Notes: generated by a model not told the origin, from the sequence alone. 64,000 nt of DNA from Wenzhouxiangella sp. XN24 (GCF_011064545.1 NZ_JAAMFG010000028.1:186001-250000), one strand, 5' to 3'; positions 1 through 8,767 are shown, numbered from the stretch's first letter. Numbers and translations are program-made.

Positions 1-1038
1 TACGCCGCGCCGGTGCTGGGGCGCGCCGTCGAGCGCGGGCGAGGCAGGAAAGACTACGGTGTCTTCGTCGAACCACGGGGTGCCGAAGCCGGGCAACAAC
101 TCGAGACGGCCGCCATCACCGAGCCGGGCCAGGGCGGCCGCCCCCGCCGCCTCGGGCGCCGGCCAGCGCGCCATGATCTCGTGGAGACTGTTGACGGTGT
201 TGGTGGCATCCTGCAACAGCATGAGCAGGAAAAACTGTTGTGCGCCAGGGACGCCCGCATCGGCAGTGGCCGCGGTGAACGCCATGTGCAGCCCGGCGCC
301 GTCCCCTTCGGTGTGGAAGAAGCCGCGGCTCTCGTCGCGCAGTCGCTTCACAGCCGCAGCGACAAGCGACTCGTCGATCCGGGCGCCCGCTGCCACGACA
401 GGCACCCCGGCGGTATCCGCGAGAACCAGCCCGTGCTGGCGAAAGCCGAGTTCCAGCCCGTCGGTCCCGATCCGCTCGGTGAGCGCGCCCAACTCGACCT
501 GCAGCTCGGCCAGGGCGGCCGGATCGCCGTCGCGCGCGGCCGGTGCGAGTGACGTCCAAGCACTATTCCGGGCGATGATCTCCACCATGCCCTGCTTGCG
601 ATCCAACCAGATCTCGACCTGTCCGGCCTTGAGGTTGGCGACCTGCCGGAGGGTCGCTTCGTGCCGCGCCTCGAGATTCCCGGTCGCCTCGCGCTGCACG
701 AAATAGCCGACCGCGAGGATCGTCGCCGCCAGCGCAATGAATACGGCCAGCAGGAGCCAGCCATGGGTACGTGGTGCCGCGCCCTCCTCGGGAGCCCGCG
801 GCGCCACCCTCAACAAGGCATACAGCAGGGAACTCGTGACCAGGATGAAGCCCAGGCCCTTGACGATGTTCATCCCGAGCATTTCTTCGGGCGTCGCCAC
901 GATGACCGGCAACAACCGGTCCGAGAACACGATCCAGACCCCGCCGAGCACCGCGTAGGATACGGCGATCGCCAGGGCGATGCGCTTCGGCACGGTGATG
1001 TTTCGTGGTCCCCGCGCGGGAGATCCGCCGCTGTTCAC
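1..1038 (-). CDS. Membrane-anchored sensor/signalling protein, N-terminal part (partial)
   Basis: The reading frame is open to the left edge, so the C-terminus is missing; 346 residues are visible. The N-terminus has two hydrophobic helices (about residues 19-38, with the motif YAVLGGVWIVFSDRLL, and about 50-66) and a third at about 82-101. An extracytoplasmic sensor-like segment with coiled-coil character follows. The VWIVFSDRLL-type start is common in membrane-bound PAS, GGDEF/EAL or histidine kinase proteins (family knowledge), but the output domain lies outside the window, so kinase versus c-di-GMP enzyme cannot be decided. The start is GTG at 1038, with GGAAGG about 12 bases upstream; no in-frame ATG lies nearby. 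tRNA-Met is 162 bases upstream on the same strand. Confidence 0.7.
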   Translation of the reverse strand, partial: MNSGGSPARGPRNITVPKRIALAIAVSYAVLGGVWIVFSDRLLPVIVATPEEMLGMNIVKGLGFILVTSSLLYALLRVAPRAPEEGAAPRTHGWLLLAVFIALAATILAVGYFVQREATGNLEARHEATLRQVANLKAGQVEIWLDRKQGMVEIIARNSAWTSLAPAARDGDPAALAELQVELGALTERIGTDGLELGFRQHGLVLADTAGVPVVAAGARIDESLVAAAVKRLRDESRGFFHTEGDGAGLHMAFTAATADAGVPGAQQFFLLMLLQDATNTVNSLHEIMARWPAPEAAGAAALARLGDGGRLELLPGFGTPWFDEDTVVFPASPALDGAPQHRRGV

Positions 1039-1200
1039 GGTTCTTGCTCGCCTTCCTTTCCGACAGATGAGTCGCCCGGCCCCTGAACGGCGCGGCCCCG
1101 GGTCATCCCGCCATTGTGCCGCCAAACGACCGCCTTGTGTGCAATCTATTGCCACGAGCGAGCTGCCTGGAATTTGGCGCGTGACGGACGGGACGGAGAA

Positions 1201-1277
1201 TGGTGGCTACGGGTGGGCTCGAACCACCGACCTCAGCATTATGAGTGCCGCGCTCTGACCAACTGAGCTACGTAGCC
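1201..1277 (-). tRNA. tRNA-Met (CAT), elongator type
   Basis: The reverse complement folds as a full 77-nt cloverleaf. The acceptor stem is GGCTACG/CGTAGCC with an encoded CCA (1201-1203 on the plus strand), the D arm is AGCTCAGTTGGTCAGAGC, the anticodon loop is CTCATAA with CAT at 1243-1241, and the T arm is GGTGGGTTCGAGCCCACC-like. The acceptor and D arm match the elongator tRNA-Met pattern (GGCTACGTAGCTCAG), not initiator tRNA-fMet, which begins CGCGGGG. Ile2 (k2C34-modified CAT) cannot be fully excluded, but the body resembles Met. Confidence 0.95.
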
Positions 1278-1361
1278 GACGACTAGCGCCAAGGCGGCGC
1301 ATGCAAGGGAGGGCCGGGAATTTTCCTCGCGCCCCGGGGGCCTGTCAAGGCGAATCCCGAC

Positions 1362-1395
1362 TTGTGCACGCAATTATGCCATGTAAGATGCATCA
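1362..1395 (+). promoter_or_regulatory. Candidate nsrR promoter with NsrR-like half-site
   Basis: A -35-like TTGTGC (1362-1367) is followed after 16 bases by a -10-like TAAGAT (1384-1389). The -10 overlaps AAGATGCATCA (1385-1395), which matches 9 of 11 positions of the AAGATGCATTT-type half-site known for NsrR in enterobacteria and pseudomonads. It lies 39 bases upstream of the Rrf2-type gene, so autoregulation is a reasonable inference. I see only one convincing half-site. Confidence 0.45.
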
Positions 1396-1433
1396 ATAGA
1401 GTTCCGCCGCTACCGGCGTGGGGATGCTCAAAT

Positions 1434-1868
1434 ATGCGACTGACGTATTTCACCGATTACGCTTTCCGGGTGCTCATCTATCTCGCCGTGCAACCTGGCC
1501 GGCGCTGCACCATCCGCGAGATCTCCGAAGCTTACGGCATCTCCCGGGCTCACCTCATGAAGGTGGTCAACCTGCTGACACGCGAGGGGCTCGTCATCGC
1601 GCAACGGGGCCCGCACGGCGGGCTCATGCTGGCGTTGCCACCGGAGGAACTGCGTCTCGGCGACGTGGTGCGCAAGACGGAGGACGATCTCGGCCTGGTG
1701 GAATGCTTCCGCCCCGAGAACCAGTGTCGGCTGACTCCGTCCTGTGCGTTGATCCCGGTTCTCGCACGGGCGCTGGACGCCTTCCTCGCAGAACTCGACA
1801 AGCACACACTCGCGGAGCTGGTGCGTGAACCCGTGTCGGTCATGAAACTGCTCGACCTGCGCAGCTAA
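1434..1868 (+). CDS. nsrR: Rrf2-family nitric-oxide-sensing repressor, NsrR-like
   Basis: This is a 144-residue Rrf2-family regulator starting MRLTYFTDYAFRVLIYLA, the usual NsrR opening. A winged helix-turn-helix spans about residues 26-65 (TIREISEAYGISRAHLMKVVNLL), and three cluster-ligand cysteines sit at 91, 98 and 104 (spacing close to the NsrR pattern). The family uses an iron-sulfur cluster to sense NO and represses NO-detoxification genes, which are not visible here. The ATG at 1434 is chosen over longer frames because the family begins there and GGGG lies upstream. An NsrR-like half-site overlaps its promoter. IscR is less likely: the protein is shorter and lacks the IscR-type C-terminal tail. 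Confidence 0.85.
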   Translation: MRLTYFTDYAFRVLIYLAVQPGRRCTIREISEAYGISRAHLMKVVNLLTREGLVIAQRGPHGGLMLALPPEELRLGDVVRKTEDDLGLVECFRPENQCRLTPSCALIPVLARALDAFLAELDKHTLAELVREPVSVMKLLDLRS

Positions 1869-1904
1869 GGGAGGAGCCATCGCGCGACCCAGCCGCCACC
1901 CGGC

Positions 1905-2996
1905 TCAGACGTTGAAGCGGAAGTGCATCACATCGCCGTCCTTGACGATGTATTCCTTGCCTTCCAGGCGCAGCTTGCCCGCTTCCTTCGCCCGCGCCTC
2001 GCCGCCGAGGCCGACGAAGTCGTCGTAGGCCGTGACCTCGGCGCGAATGAAGCCGCGCTGGAAGTCGGTGTGGATCTCGCCGGCCGCCTCGGGGGCGGTG
2101 GCGCCGACCGGAACGGTCCAGGCGCGCACCTCTTTAGGCCCGACGGTGAAAAAAGTCTGCAGCCCGAGCAAGTGATAACCGGCGCGGATCACGCGGTCGA
2201 GCCCCGGCTCGGCGAGCCCGAGCTCGACCAGGAACTCCTCCTTGTCAGCCTCGTCGAGCTGGGAAATTTCCGCCTCGATCGCGGCGCACACGGGAACCAC
2301 CTGGGCGCCTTCCGCGGCCGCGATCGTTCGCACGGTATCGAGATGCGGGTTGTCGGCGAAGCCGTCCTCGGCCACGTTGGCGACGTACAGGGTCGGCTTG
2401 GCTGTGAGCAGGTGCAGGTCGCGGATGACGGCCTGCTGGGCGGCATCCAGTCCCATGGAACGCACCGGGTGGCCCGCATCGAGGTGATCGGCCACCCGCG
2501 CGAGCAGGTCGCGCCGTGCGAGGTCTTCCTTGCGCCCCGTCTTCGCAGCCTTCACGGCCCGCTCGAGGTTGCGGGTCACCGTATCGAAATCGGCGAGCGC
2601 CAGCTCGAGGTGTATGACCTCGATATCGCTGGCCGGATCGATGCGTCCCTCGACGTGCACGACGTCGGAGTCCTCGAAGCACCGCACCACGTGGCCGATG
2701 GCGTCCGTTTCCCGGATATTGGCAAGGAACTGGTTGCCGAGGCCCTCCCCCTTCGACGCACCCCGCACCAGGCCCGCGATATCGACGAACTCGATCGTCG
2801 TGGGGAGGACTTTCTGCGGCCTGGCGATTTCCGCCAGCGCCTGCAGCCGGGGATCGGGCACGGGCACCACGCCCACGTTCGGGTCGATCGTGCAGAAGGG
2901 ATAGTTCTCCGCAGCGATCTTCGCGCGGGTGAGCGCGTTGAACAAGGTTGACTTGCCGACATTCGGCAGGCCGACGATCCCGATCCGGATTCCCAT
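1905..2996 (-). CDS. ychF: Redox-regulated ribosome-binding ATPase YchF (OLA1 family)
   Basis: This is a 363-residue TRAFAC-class P-loop protein. Walker A is GLPNVGKST near residues 9-17. The usual GTP-specificity NKxD is replaced by NVAE (ANVAEDGF), the hallmark of the ATP-preferring YchF/OLA1 subfamily. A central coiled-coil insertion and a C-terminal TGS domain ending DVMHFRFNV complete the expected architecture at normal length. It starts 3 bases after pth stops, and its GGAG Shine-Dalgarno lies in the end of pth. The pth-ychF pairing is conserved in gammaproteobacteria. It acts in the cytoplasm and associates with ribosomes. Confidence 0.97.
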   Translation of the reverse strand: MGIRIGIVGLPNVGKSTLFNALTRAKIAAENYPFCTIDPNVGVVPVPDPRLQALAEIARPQKVLPTTIEFVDIAGLVRGASKGEGLGNQFLANIRETDAIGHVVRCFEDSDVVHVEGRIDPASDIEVIHLELALADFDTVTRNLERAVKAAKTGRKEDLARRDLLARVADHLDAGHPVRSMGLDAAQQAVIRDLHLLTAKPTLYVANVAEDGFADNPHLDTVRTIAAAEGAQVVPVCAAIEAEISQLDEADKEEFLVELGLAEPGLDRVIRAGYHLLGLQTFFTVGPKEVRAWTVPVGATAPEAAGEIHTDFQRGFIRAEVTAYDDFVGLGGEARAKEAGKLRLEGKEYIVKDGDVMHFRFNV

Positions 2997-2999
2997 GTG

Positions 3000-3632
3000 T
3001 TACTCCGCGAGCCCTGGCTCGTCGTCTTTCGGTTTCTGCCGCGGGGAGGTCCCGCGACTGTGCAGCTTGTGCATCGCCGGCTGTTCGCCTCTGCCAAGCA
3101 TCAGCGGAATGACATCCGCGGCCGCGACGACCGCGCCTTCGATCAGTTCGGCGTCCTCGCGCGAGGGTCGCTTGAGCACGTAGTCGATCACCTCGGCCCG
3201 GTTCCCCGGGTGGCCGATGCCGAGGCGCAGTCGCCAGAAACCTGCCCCGAGATGCGAAATGAGGCTGCGCAATCCGTTGTGTCCGCCGTGACCGCCACCC
3301 AGCTTCAGGCGGGCGTCGCCGGGCGCGAGATCGAGTTCATCATGGGCGACCAGGATCTGCTCGGCCGGGATCTTCAGATACGCGGACGCGGCCTGCACCG
3401 GGGTACCGCTGCGGTTCATGTAGCTCTGCGGCTTCAGCAGCAGGATATCCGCACCATCGATGCGCGCCGTCGCGATTTCCGCGCCGTACTTGCGCTCGTT
3501 GCGGAACGAGCCGCCATGACGCGCGGCCAGCAGGTCGGCGAACCAGAAGCCCGCGTTGTGCCGGGTATCGGCGTACTCGGCGCCCGGATTGCCCAGCCCC
3601 ACGATCATGCGAACGAGCGATCGCTCTGTCAT
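3000..3632 (-). CDS. pth: Peptidyl-tRNA hydrolase
   Basis: This is a 210-residue enzyme that releases tRNA from prematurely dropped peptidyl-tRNA. The family signature GLGNPGAEYADTRHNAGFW lies at residues 12-30 and includes the catalytic His25. The substrate-binding SYMNRSG and the AHDELDL motif are also present. The C-terminal tail is slightly extended and rich in charged residues. The ATG at 3632 gives eight residues before the usual MIVGLGNPG start; the internal ATG at 3608 is an alternative. It sits between rplY and ychF on the same strand, a standard translation-linked operon. Confidence 0.96.
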   Translation of the reverse strand: MTERSLVRMIVGLGNPGAEYADTRHNAGFWFADLLAARHGGSFRNERKYGAEIATARIDGADILLLKPQSYMNRSGTPVQAASAYLKIPAEQILVAHDELDLAPGDARLKLGGGHGGHNGLRSLISHLGAGFWRLRLGIGHPGNRAEVIDYVLKRPSREDAELIEGAVVAAADVIPLMLGRGEQPAMHKLHSRGTSPRQKPKDDEPGLAE

Positions 3633-3662
3633 TTTTCAGCGCCTTGCTTTGGGACGGCGAAA

Positions 3663-3699
3663 CGCAACGGGGCCGCCCATGGCGGACAGCCCCGTCGCG
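3663..3699. terminator. Hairpin between rplY and pth (attenuator or weak terminator)
   Basis: CGCAACGGGGC (3663-3673) pairs with GCCCCGTCGCG (3689-3699) with a single mismatch across a 15-base loop. On the minus-strand transcript no proper U-run follows (GTTTCG), so it is a poor intrinsic terminator. It may instead modulate pth-ychF expression relative to rplY. Confidence 0.35.
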
Positions 3700-3715
3700 C
3701 AACCGAACGTCCGGC

Positions 3716-4360
3716 TCAGTCTTCCTTCGGTTCGGTGTCGATGCTCTCCTGGCCGCCCGCTTCGCCTTCTTCCTCCGGCTCGACCTCACGCCGCGGCCGG
3801 CTGATCATGACCACCGGCTGCTCCAGCATCTCGTCGCCGCCCACGAACGCCACGCCCTCGGGGAGCTTGACTTCCGAAAGCGGCACGATGCCGTCGAGCT
3901 CGAGCGTCGACACGTCGACCTCGATGTACTCCGGCAGGTGCTTCGGCAGGCAGCTGATGTCCAGTTCCGTCATGATGCGGGAAATCACGCCGCCCGCCTT
4001 CGCGCCCGGCGCCACGTCTTCGCCGAGGAAGTGGAACGGGACCGACACCCTGATTTCCTCGTCCTCGATGATCCGCTGCAGATCCACGTGTAACACCACG
4101 TTGCGGTACGGATGGCGCTGCACGTCCTTGATGATGCACGGCTGCGACTTGTTACCCACGGTCAAGGTGAGGATGCTGGAGAAAAAAGCCTCGTTCTCGA
4201 GGCTGTGCACCAGCTTGTCATGGTCAAGCGCGATCACGCGCGGGTCGCGGTGGCCGCCATACAGGATGGCGGGCACCTTGCCGGTCCGACGAAGGCGGCG
4301 GCTCGCACCCTTGCCCTGGTCAGGCCGGTCTTCGGCAAGAAGCTCGAATTTCTGGCTCAT
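3716..4360 (-). CDS. rplY: 50S ribosomal protein L25, long general-stress (Ctc) form
   Basis: This is a 214-residue protein of the L25/TL5/Ctc family, which binds 5S rRNA. The N-terminal 5S-binding beta-barrel domain (about residues 1-95) contains RRLRRTGKVPAILYGG. A C-terminal extension (about 100-185) marks the long Ctc form rather than the 94-residue E. coli form. The tail (about 185-214) is acidic. The start at 4360 is preceded by a good GGAG. It lies downstream of prs and upstream of pth, as in many gammaproteobacteria. Confidence 0.95.
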   Translation of the reverse strand: MSQKFELLAEDRPDQGKGASRRLRRTGKVPAILYGGHRDPRVIALDHDKLVHSLENEAFFSSILTLTVGNKSQPCIIKDVQRHPYRNVVLHVDLQRIIEDEEIRVSVPFHFLGEDVAPGAKAGGVISRIMTELDISCLPKHLPEYIEVDVSTLELDGIVPLSEVKLPEGVAFVGGDEMLEQPVVMISRPRREVEPEEEGEAGGQESIDTEPKED

Positions 4361-4428
4361 TGTTCATCTCCGTTAATGTCATGTTCCGGCATGGCGGGCC
4401 CGCGACCAGGCTTGCGCACATGCCGACC

Positions 4429-4451
4429 CGGCGCCCGGCATCCGGGCGCCG
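4429..4451. repeat. Perfect inverted repeat between prs and rplY
   Basis: Ten base pairs (CGGCGCCCGG / CCGGGCGCCG) enclose a 3-base CAT loop. The T-run (GTTTTCC) follows on the plus strand, so it reads as an intrinsic terminator only for plus-strand RNA, although prs and rplY are on the minus strand. On the minus strand the A-run precedes the stem and no U-run follows. It may be a bidirectional stem that punctuates prs and rplY, or may stop antisense transcription. Confidence 0.5.
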
Positions 4452-4464
4452 TTTTCCTGTCGGC

Positions 4465-5424
4465 TCAGTCTACGTAGAGCGAGCTGACGGATTCCTCGTC
4501 GCTGATCCGGCGCATGGTCTCGGCCAGCATTTCCGCCACGCTGAGCTGGCGGATCTTCGGGCTGGCGCGCGCGGCGTCGGACAGCGGGATGGTGTCGGTC
4601 ACCACCAGCTCGTCCAGCAGCGAATCGTTGATTCTTTGCACAGCCGGTCCCGAAAGGACCGGGTGGGTAATGTAAGCGTAAACCTTCTCGGCGCCCTGCT
4701 CCTTGAGCGCCGCGACGCCCTGGCACATCGTGCCGGCCGTATCGATCATGTCATCCACCAGCACGCAGGTGCGCCCGCGCACGTCGCCGATGATGTGCAT
4801 GACCTGCGCCTCGTTGGCCCTTGGCCGCCGCTTGTCGATGATGGCCAGGTCGGCGTCGTCGAGCCGCTTCGCCAGGGCCCGGGCGCGCACGACGCCACCG
4901 ACGTCCGGCGACACGACGACCATGTTCTGGTAGCGCTGTTTCCACGCGTCATGCAGCAACACCGGCGAGGCATAGACATTGTCCACGGGGATGTCGAAGA
5001 AGCCCTGGATCTGGTCGGCATGCAGGTCAATGGTCAGCACACGGTCCACGCCGGCGTGGGTGATCATGTTGGCCACCAGCTTGGCCGAGATTGCCACCCG
5101 CTGCGCGCGCGGCCGCCGGTCCTGCCTGGCATAGCCGTAGTAAGGGATGACCGCGGTGATCCGCGCGGCGGATGCACGCCGCAGCGCATCGACCATGATC
5201 AAAAGCTCGAGCAGGTTGTCGTTCACCGGCGGACAGGTCGACTGCACGATGAACACGTCGCGGCCGCGCACGTTCTCGAGCACCTCCGCCGTCACTTCGC
5301 CGTCACTGAACCGGCCCGCCTGGAGCTTGCCCAGCGGAAAACCGAGGTGGCGCGCAATGCTTTCGGCCAGCTCCCGGTTGGCGTTACCGGAGAACACCGC
5401 CATCTGCCCTGCTTCGTGAGTCAC
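4465..5424 (-). CDS. prs: Ribose-phosphate pyrophosphokinase (PRPP synthetase)
   Basis: This is a 319-residue class I PRPP synthetase making PRPP from ribose 5-phosphate and ATP for purine, pyrimidine, His, Trp and NAD synthesis. Visible motifs are FSDGEV and [14 protein letters not shown] near the N-terminus, [10 protein letters not shown], the cation/ribose-phosphate region [13 protein letters not shown], and the PRPP-binding loop [13 protein letters not shown]. The GTG at 5424 has a strong GGGGGAG six bases upstream and gives seven residues more than the ATG at 5403, which aligns with the E. coli internal MKLFAGN. The tRNA-Gln 3' end is 62 bases upstream. Confidence 0.96.
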   Translation of the reverse strand: MTHEAGQMAVFSGNANRELAESIARHLGFPLGKLQAGRFSDGEVTAEVLENVRGRDVFIVQSTCPPVNDNLLELLIMVDALRRASAARITAVIPYYGYARQDRRPRAQRVAISAKLVANMITHAGVDRVLTIDLHADQIQGFFDIPVDNVYASPVLLHDAWKQRYQNMVVVSPDVGGVVRARALAKRLDDADLAIIDKRRPRANEAQVMHIIGDVRGRTCVLVDDMIDTAGTMCQGVAALKEQGAEKVYAYITHPVLSGPAVQRINDSLLDELVVTDTIPLSDAARASPKIRQLSVAEMLAETMRRISDEESVSSLYVD

Positions 5425-5486
5425 GCCCGCTCCCCCTGGACCCCTGGTCCGTTGCCGATCTGCCGCCGCCCCGATGCCTGCGAAAA

Positions 5487-5561
5487 TGGCTGGGGTGGGA
5501 GGATTCGAACCTCCGCATGACGGGATCAAAACCCGTTGCCTTACCACTTGGCTACACCCCA
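5487..5561 (-). tRNA. tRNA-Gln (TTG)
   Basis: The reverse complement forms a 75-nt cloverleaf starting TGGGGTG and ending CACCCCAGCCA, with an encoded CCA tail. The anticodon loop TTTTGAT carries TTG at 5529-5527. The T arm GGAGGTTCGAATCCTCC is perfect. It lies 13 bases after the ispE stop and 62 bases before prs; the ispE-tRNA(Gln)-prs order is a conserved gammaproteobacterial arrangement. Confidence 0.96.
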
Positions 5562-5574
5562 GCGGTCAACCTGG

Positions 5575-6435
5575 TCACGCGACTGGCGCCACCTGCCCGC
5601 CGGCCCGCGCCAGCAGGGGGCTCTCATCCAGCCCGCGAGCCACGAAACCCGTCCACTCCCGCGGCAGGTCCGCGAGCGCCTCCCGTGCGTCCGCCAGTGC
5701 GGCGAATTGCGCGAAGACGCAGCCCCCGGTTCCCGTCAGCCGCGCGCGCGCGCCGCTCCGCGCCCCGAGCCAGTCGAGGGCGGCGGCCACCGCAGGGTAG
5801 CGCCGCCTGACCACGGGCTCGCAATCATTGCGCCCGCCGGACGAAAGAAAGCCGTGAATTGTCGTTTCCGCCGAATCCCGTGTCAATTCGGGGTCGGCAA
5901 AGACCGCAGCCGTGGACACGAAACAGTCCGGACAGATCACGGCGAAGCAGGCCGGCGGCAGCGTCACGGGGATGAGTCGCTCACCGACCCCCTCCGCCCA
6001 GGCCGAGCGTCCATGGATGAACACGGGCACATCTGCGCCGAGTTCCAGGCCGAGGGCCGCGAGCCGCTCGACCGGCCAGCCCAGCCCCCAGAGATGGTTC
6101 AGCCCGACCAGCACCGTGGCGGCGTCGGAACTGCCGCCGCCGAGCCCGCCGCCGGCGGGAATGCGTTTGCGGATCCTGATCTCGGCCCCCTGGCGCGTAC
6201 CGCATGCCGCCTGCAGCCGGCGGGCGGCCCGTACGGCGAGGTCGTCTTCCGGCGCCACGGCGGCGAGCCCCTCGGGCCGGCTGATCACCCCGTCGGAGGT
6301 CGTCTCGAGGAAGATATCGTCGCCGAAGTCGAGCAGCTGGAAGACGGTCTGCAGGTCGTGGTATCCGTCGGGACGGCGGCCTGTCACCTGCAGGAACAGG
6401 TTGAGCTTCGCCGGCGCGGGCCAGCAGCGACTCAT
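5575..6435 (-). CDS. ispE: 4-diphosphocytidyl-2-C-methyl-D-erythritol kinase
   Basis: This is a 286-residue GHMP kinase that phosphorylates CDP-ME in the MEP isoprenoid pathway. The ATP-binding glycine loop PAGGGLGGGSSDAA lies at residues 93-106. The N-terminal PAPAKLNLFLQVTGRRPDGYHDLQTVF and the C-terminal LTGTGGCVFA loop are characteristic. It overlaps the end of lolB by 4 bases, so the two are probably translationally coupled. Length and motifs are complete. Confidence 0.96.
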   Translation of the reverse strand: MSRCWPAPAKLNLFLQVTGRRPDGYHDLQTVFQLLDFGDDIFLETTSDGVISRPEGLAAVAPEDDLAVRAARRLQAACGTRQGAEIRIRKRIPAGGGLGGGSSDAATVLVGLNHLWGLGWPVERLAALGLELGADVPVFIHGRSAWAEGVGERLIPVTLPPACFAVICPDCFVSTAAVFADPELTRDSAETTIHGFLSSGGRNDCEPVVRRRYPAVAAALDWLGARSGARARLTGTGGCVFAQFAALADAREALADLPREWTGFVARGLDESPLLARAGGQVAPVA

Positions 6436-7088
6436 CGGCGGGCGCGCGGCGAGGCGCCCGGGATCTCCCAGCGATCGGTCATGACGCGGATACGGACATC
6501 CCCACGTTCCATGTCGAGCCGGCGCGGCAACACCAGGCCCTCGGCTTCGCCGTAGCTGTCGTAATAAACGGCCCAGCCGGCCTGCTCGACGCTCTCCAGC
6601 AGGCCCACCTCGTCCGGCACCTCGGTGGCGGGCAGGCCGGGATCGGAGACGCCGAGAATCCAGTAGCGCATGCTGTGCACCGGCAGGCTCCAGCCGAAGC
6701 GGTCGTTCATTTCTTTCTCGGGATCAGTCAGCAGGAATTCATCGCCGGCCGTCGTCTTGACACGCAACTGCTCGGGATCGCCGTGGATCCGGAACCCACC
6801 GAAACCGAACGGCCCCCGGAAACGGAAATCCACGATGTCGTCGTTCTGTTCCCAGGACACCGTGCCGCTGTAGCCGCGCCGCCCGGTATTCAGCGCGAGC
6901 CGACCCTCCATCCGGAATTCCTCGATATCGCGCAATGTTTCCCGCCTTTCCAACCAGTCGATCCCCGGTGCCACCGGTCGCTCAACGGGTGCAGCACAGC
7001 CGCCGCCCAGAACGCCAATGAGAACGATTATAGAGAACCTCGATGCCCGTTCGGCAATGAGCCGCCGCAAGACCGTCGCGCAGGGCAT
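6432..7088 (-). CDS. lolB: Outer-membrane lipoprotein insertion factor LolB
   Basis: This is a 218-residue lipoprotein with lipobox VLGGGC and lipidated Cys31 after a hydrophobic segment. The mature part shows the LolB pattern: an early RMEGRLALN strand, SGTVSWEQ, then a concave lipoprotein-binding barrel. LolB takes lipoproteins from LolA and inserts them into the outer membrane. It sits between a TPR lipoprotein gene (2 bases upstream) and ispE (4-base overlap), the standard lolB-ispE order. Confidence 0.93.
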   Translation of the reverse strand: MPCATVLRRLIAERASRFSIIVLIGVLGGGCAAPVERPVAPGIDWLERRETLRDIEEFRMEGRLALNTGRRGYSGTVSWEQNDDIVDFRFRGPFGFGGFRIHGDPEQLRVKTTAGDEFLLTDPEKEMNDRFGWSLPVHSMRYWILGVSDPGLPATEVPDEVGLLESVEQAGWAVYYDSYGEAEGLVLPRRLDMERGDVRIRVMTDRWEIPGASPRARR

Positions 7089-7090
7089 GG

Positions 7091-8767
7091 TCAGGGGTCA
7101 AGCCGGCCCATCGTATCGAGCAGCACCGGGCTTCCCGGCCACTCGACGATGGCCTCGAGCCAGATGTCGCGCGCCTCGTCCACACGTCCCAGCGCCCAGA
7201 GGACCTCCCCGAGGTGCGCAGCGATCTCGGGATCTCGCTGCAGCCCCCAGGCGCGGGACAGGTAGGGCAACCCCTCGGCCGGACGCCCCAGCTTGAAGAG
7301 CACCCAGCCCATGCTGTCGAGAATCGCCGGGCTGTCGGGATCGAGGACGAAGGCGCGGCGGATCAGCTCGTAGGCCTCGGCATGTCGCTCGGTCATGTCG
7401 GCAAGCGTGTAGCCGTAGGCATTGAGCGCTGCCGGATCGTCCGGATACAGCGTGGCGATGTGCCCGAAGTCCTCCAGCGCCGCCGCAACATCGTCCCGTT
7501 CCACGTGCATCAATCCGCGCGCATAACGCAGGTCGATCGCGTCGGGATGCCGTTTGAGCAGCTCATCGTAGACGGCCAGGGCCTCCTCGGACTCGCCCAT
7601 GCGGGCCAGCAGCTCGGCGCGGGCTGCTCCGAGTTCGACATCCGCACCCGGATTCTGGCGCGCAAAAATCTCCAGGTGATTCACGGCCAGCTCGGGCCGG
7701 CCCAGCCGGAACATCAGCAGCGCGAGCCGCACCTGGGCGGTGACCAGGTGTTCGCCACCATCGATGCGCGAATAAAGCCGCGCCGCCTCTTCGACCTCAC
7801 CTTGCTGCTCGGCGATGCCTCCGAGGTAGAACAGGGCGTCGTTGGTGTAACGTCCCGTGACCAGGAGGCTGTGGAAAATCTCGCGCGCCACCTCGATCCG
7901 GCCCTCGAAATACTCGAGGTAACCGAGCGCCCTGAGAGCCTCGGAATCCCCGGGATCGCTCTCGAGCAGGCCCTCCAGCACGGCCCGGGCCTCGCCATTC
8001 CGCTCGCCGGCGATCAAGGTGACGGCCCGTTCCAGCGCCATCCGCCGTTCGCCTGCCTCGGGTCGCGCGTCCAGCCACTCGAGCGCCTCGTCGACGCGCC
8101 CCGCAGCGACGAGTGCGCGACCGTAGAGGATCGCCGCCTCGGTCCATTCGGGCGCCAGGTCGACGGCTCGCCGGGCTTCGGCAAGCGCGAGATCGACCTC
8201 GCCGGCGCGCAGTCCCAGGTAGGCCTGCGCGTAGGCGCCGCTCGGATCCTGCGGATAATCCGCCACCACCGGGGTCATCGCCGCGATTGCGGCTTGCCGA
8301 TCGTCCGCGCCTGTCACCAGCGGCAACATCCCGAGGAAAGGCCGCGGATCGGCGGCTTCGCCCGCGGCGACACGCAGCACGCGCAGTTCCCGGGTCGCAC
8401 CCTTCACATCACCGGCGGCAAGCCGGAAGCGGGCCAGGAAGCGCCTCGCATCGAGTTCGTCGGGCGCCAGCTCGGCCCAGCGCTCCGCGGCCTCGAGCCC
8501 CTCCGCCTCGGTGCCGAAACTGCTGATCACCCGGGTCGCCCGGGCTGCAACCGCCGGGTCGTCGCTCGCGCGCGCCGCCCGCAGGTACTCGGTGGCGGCC
8601 AGCGCGGGAAGTTCGCGCTGCAATGCGATCTCGGCCATGAACAGGTGGTAACTGGCCTCGCCGGGCTCGCCGAAGTCGGGCGCGGAGTCGGCCGGATCGC
8701 CGTGTTCGGGTCCGGGGGCCGCGCAGGCCCCCAGCAGCAGCAGGACAAAGAGTATAAAGGGCTTCAT
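7091..8767 (-). CDS. Tetratricopeptide-repeat lipoprotein
   Basis: This is a 558-residue protein with an N-terminal lipobox (LLLLGAC, lipid Cys15), followed by about 12-14 TPR-like helical hairpins covering most of its length. Recognisable repeat signatures include EAILYGRALVAAGRVDEAL, EALRALGYLEYFEGRIEVA and AILDSMGWVLFKLGRPAEG. A TPR protein in this position, between hemA and lolB, is common in gammaproteobacteria and presumably scaffolds envelope complexes; its partner is unknown. The gene is divergent from hemA and ends 2 bases before lolB. Asp follows the lipid cysteine only at a distance (CAAPGPE), so outer-membrane targeting is likely. Confidence 0.88.
   Translation of the reverse strand: MKPFILFVLLLLGACAAPGPEHGDPADSAPDFGEPGEASYHLFMAEIALQRELPALAATEYLRAARASDDPAVAARATRVISSFGTEAEGLEAAERWAELAPDELDARRFLARFRLAAGDVKGATRELRVLRVAAGEAADPRPFLGMLPLVTGADDRQAAIAAMTPVVADYPQDPSGAYAQAYLGLRAGEVDLALAEARRAVDLAPEWTEAAILYGRALVAAGRVDEALEWLDARPEAGERRMALERAVTLIAGERNGEARAVLEGLLESDPGDSEALRALGYLEYFEGRIEVAREIFHSLLVTGRYTNDALFYLGGIAEQQGEVEEAARLYSRIDGGEHLVTAQVRLALLMFRLGRPELAVNHLEIFARQNPGADVELGAARAELLARMGESEEALAVYDELLKRHPDAIDLRYARGLMHVERDDVAAALEDFGHIATLYPDDPAALNAYGYTLADMTERHAEAYELIRRAFVLDPDSPAILDSMGWVLFKLGRPAEGLPYLSRAWGLQRDPEIAAHLGEVLWALGRVDEARDIWLEAIVEWPGSPVLLDTMGRLDP

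Noticed and set aside
14-1086. Several plus-strand open frames of 140-215 codons at the left edge.
   Set aside because: The minus-strand frame gives membrane helices and a sensor-like N-terminus. The plus-strand products are Arg/Pro-rich and without any fold signature.
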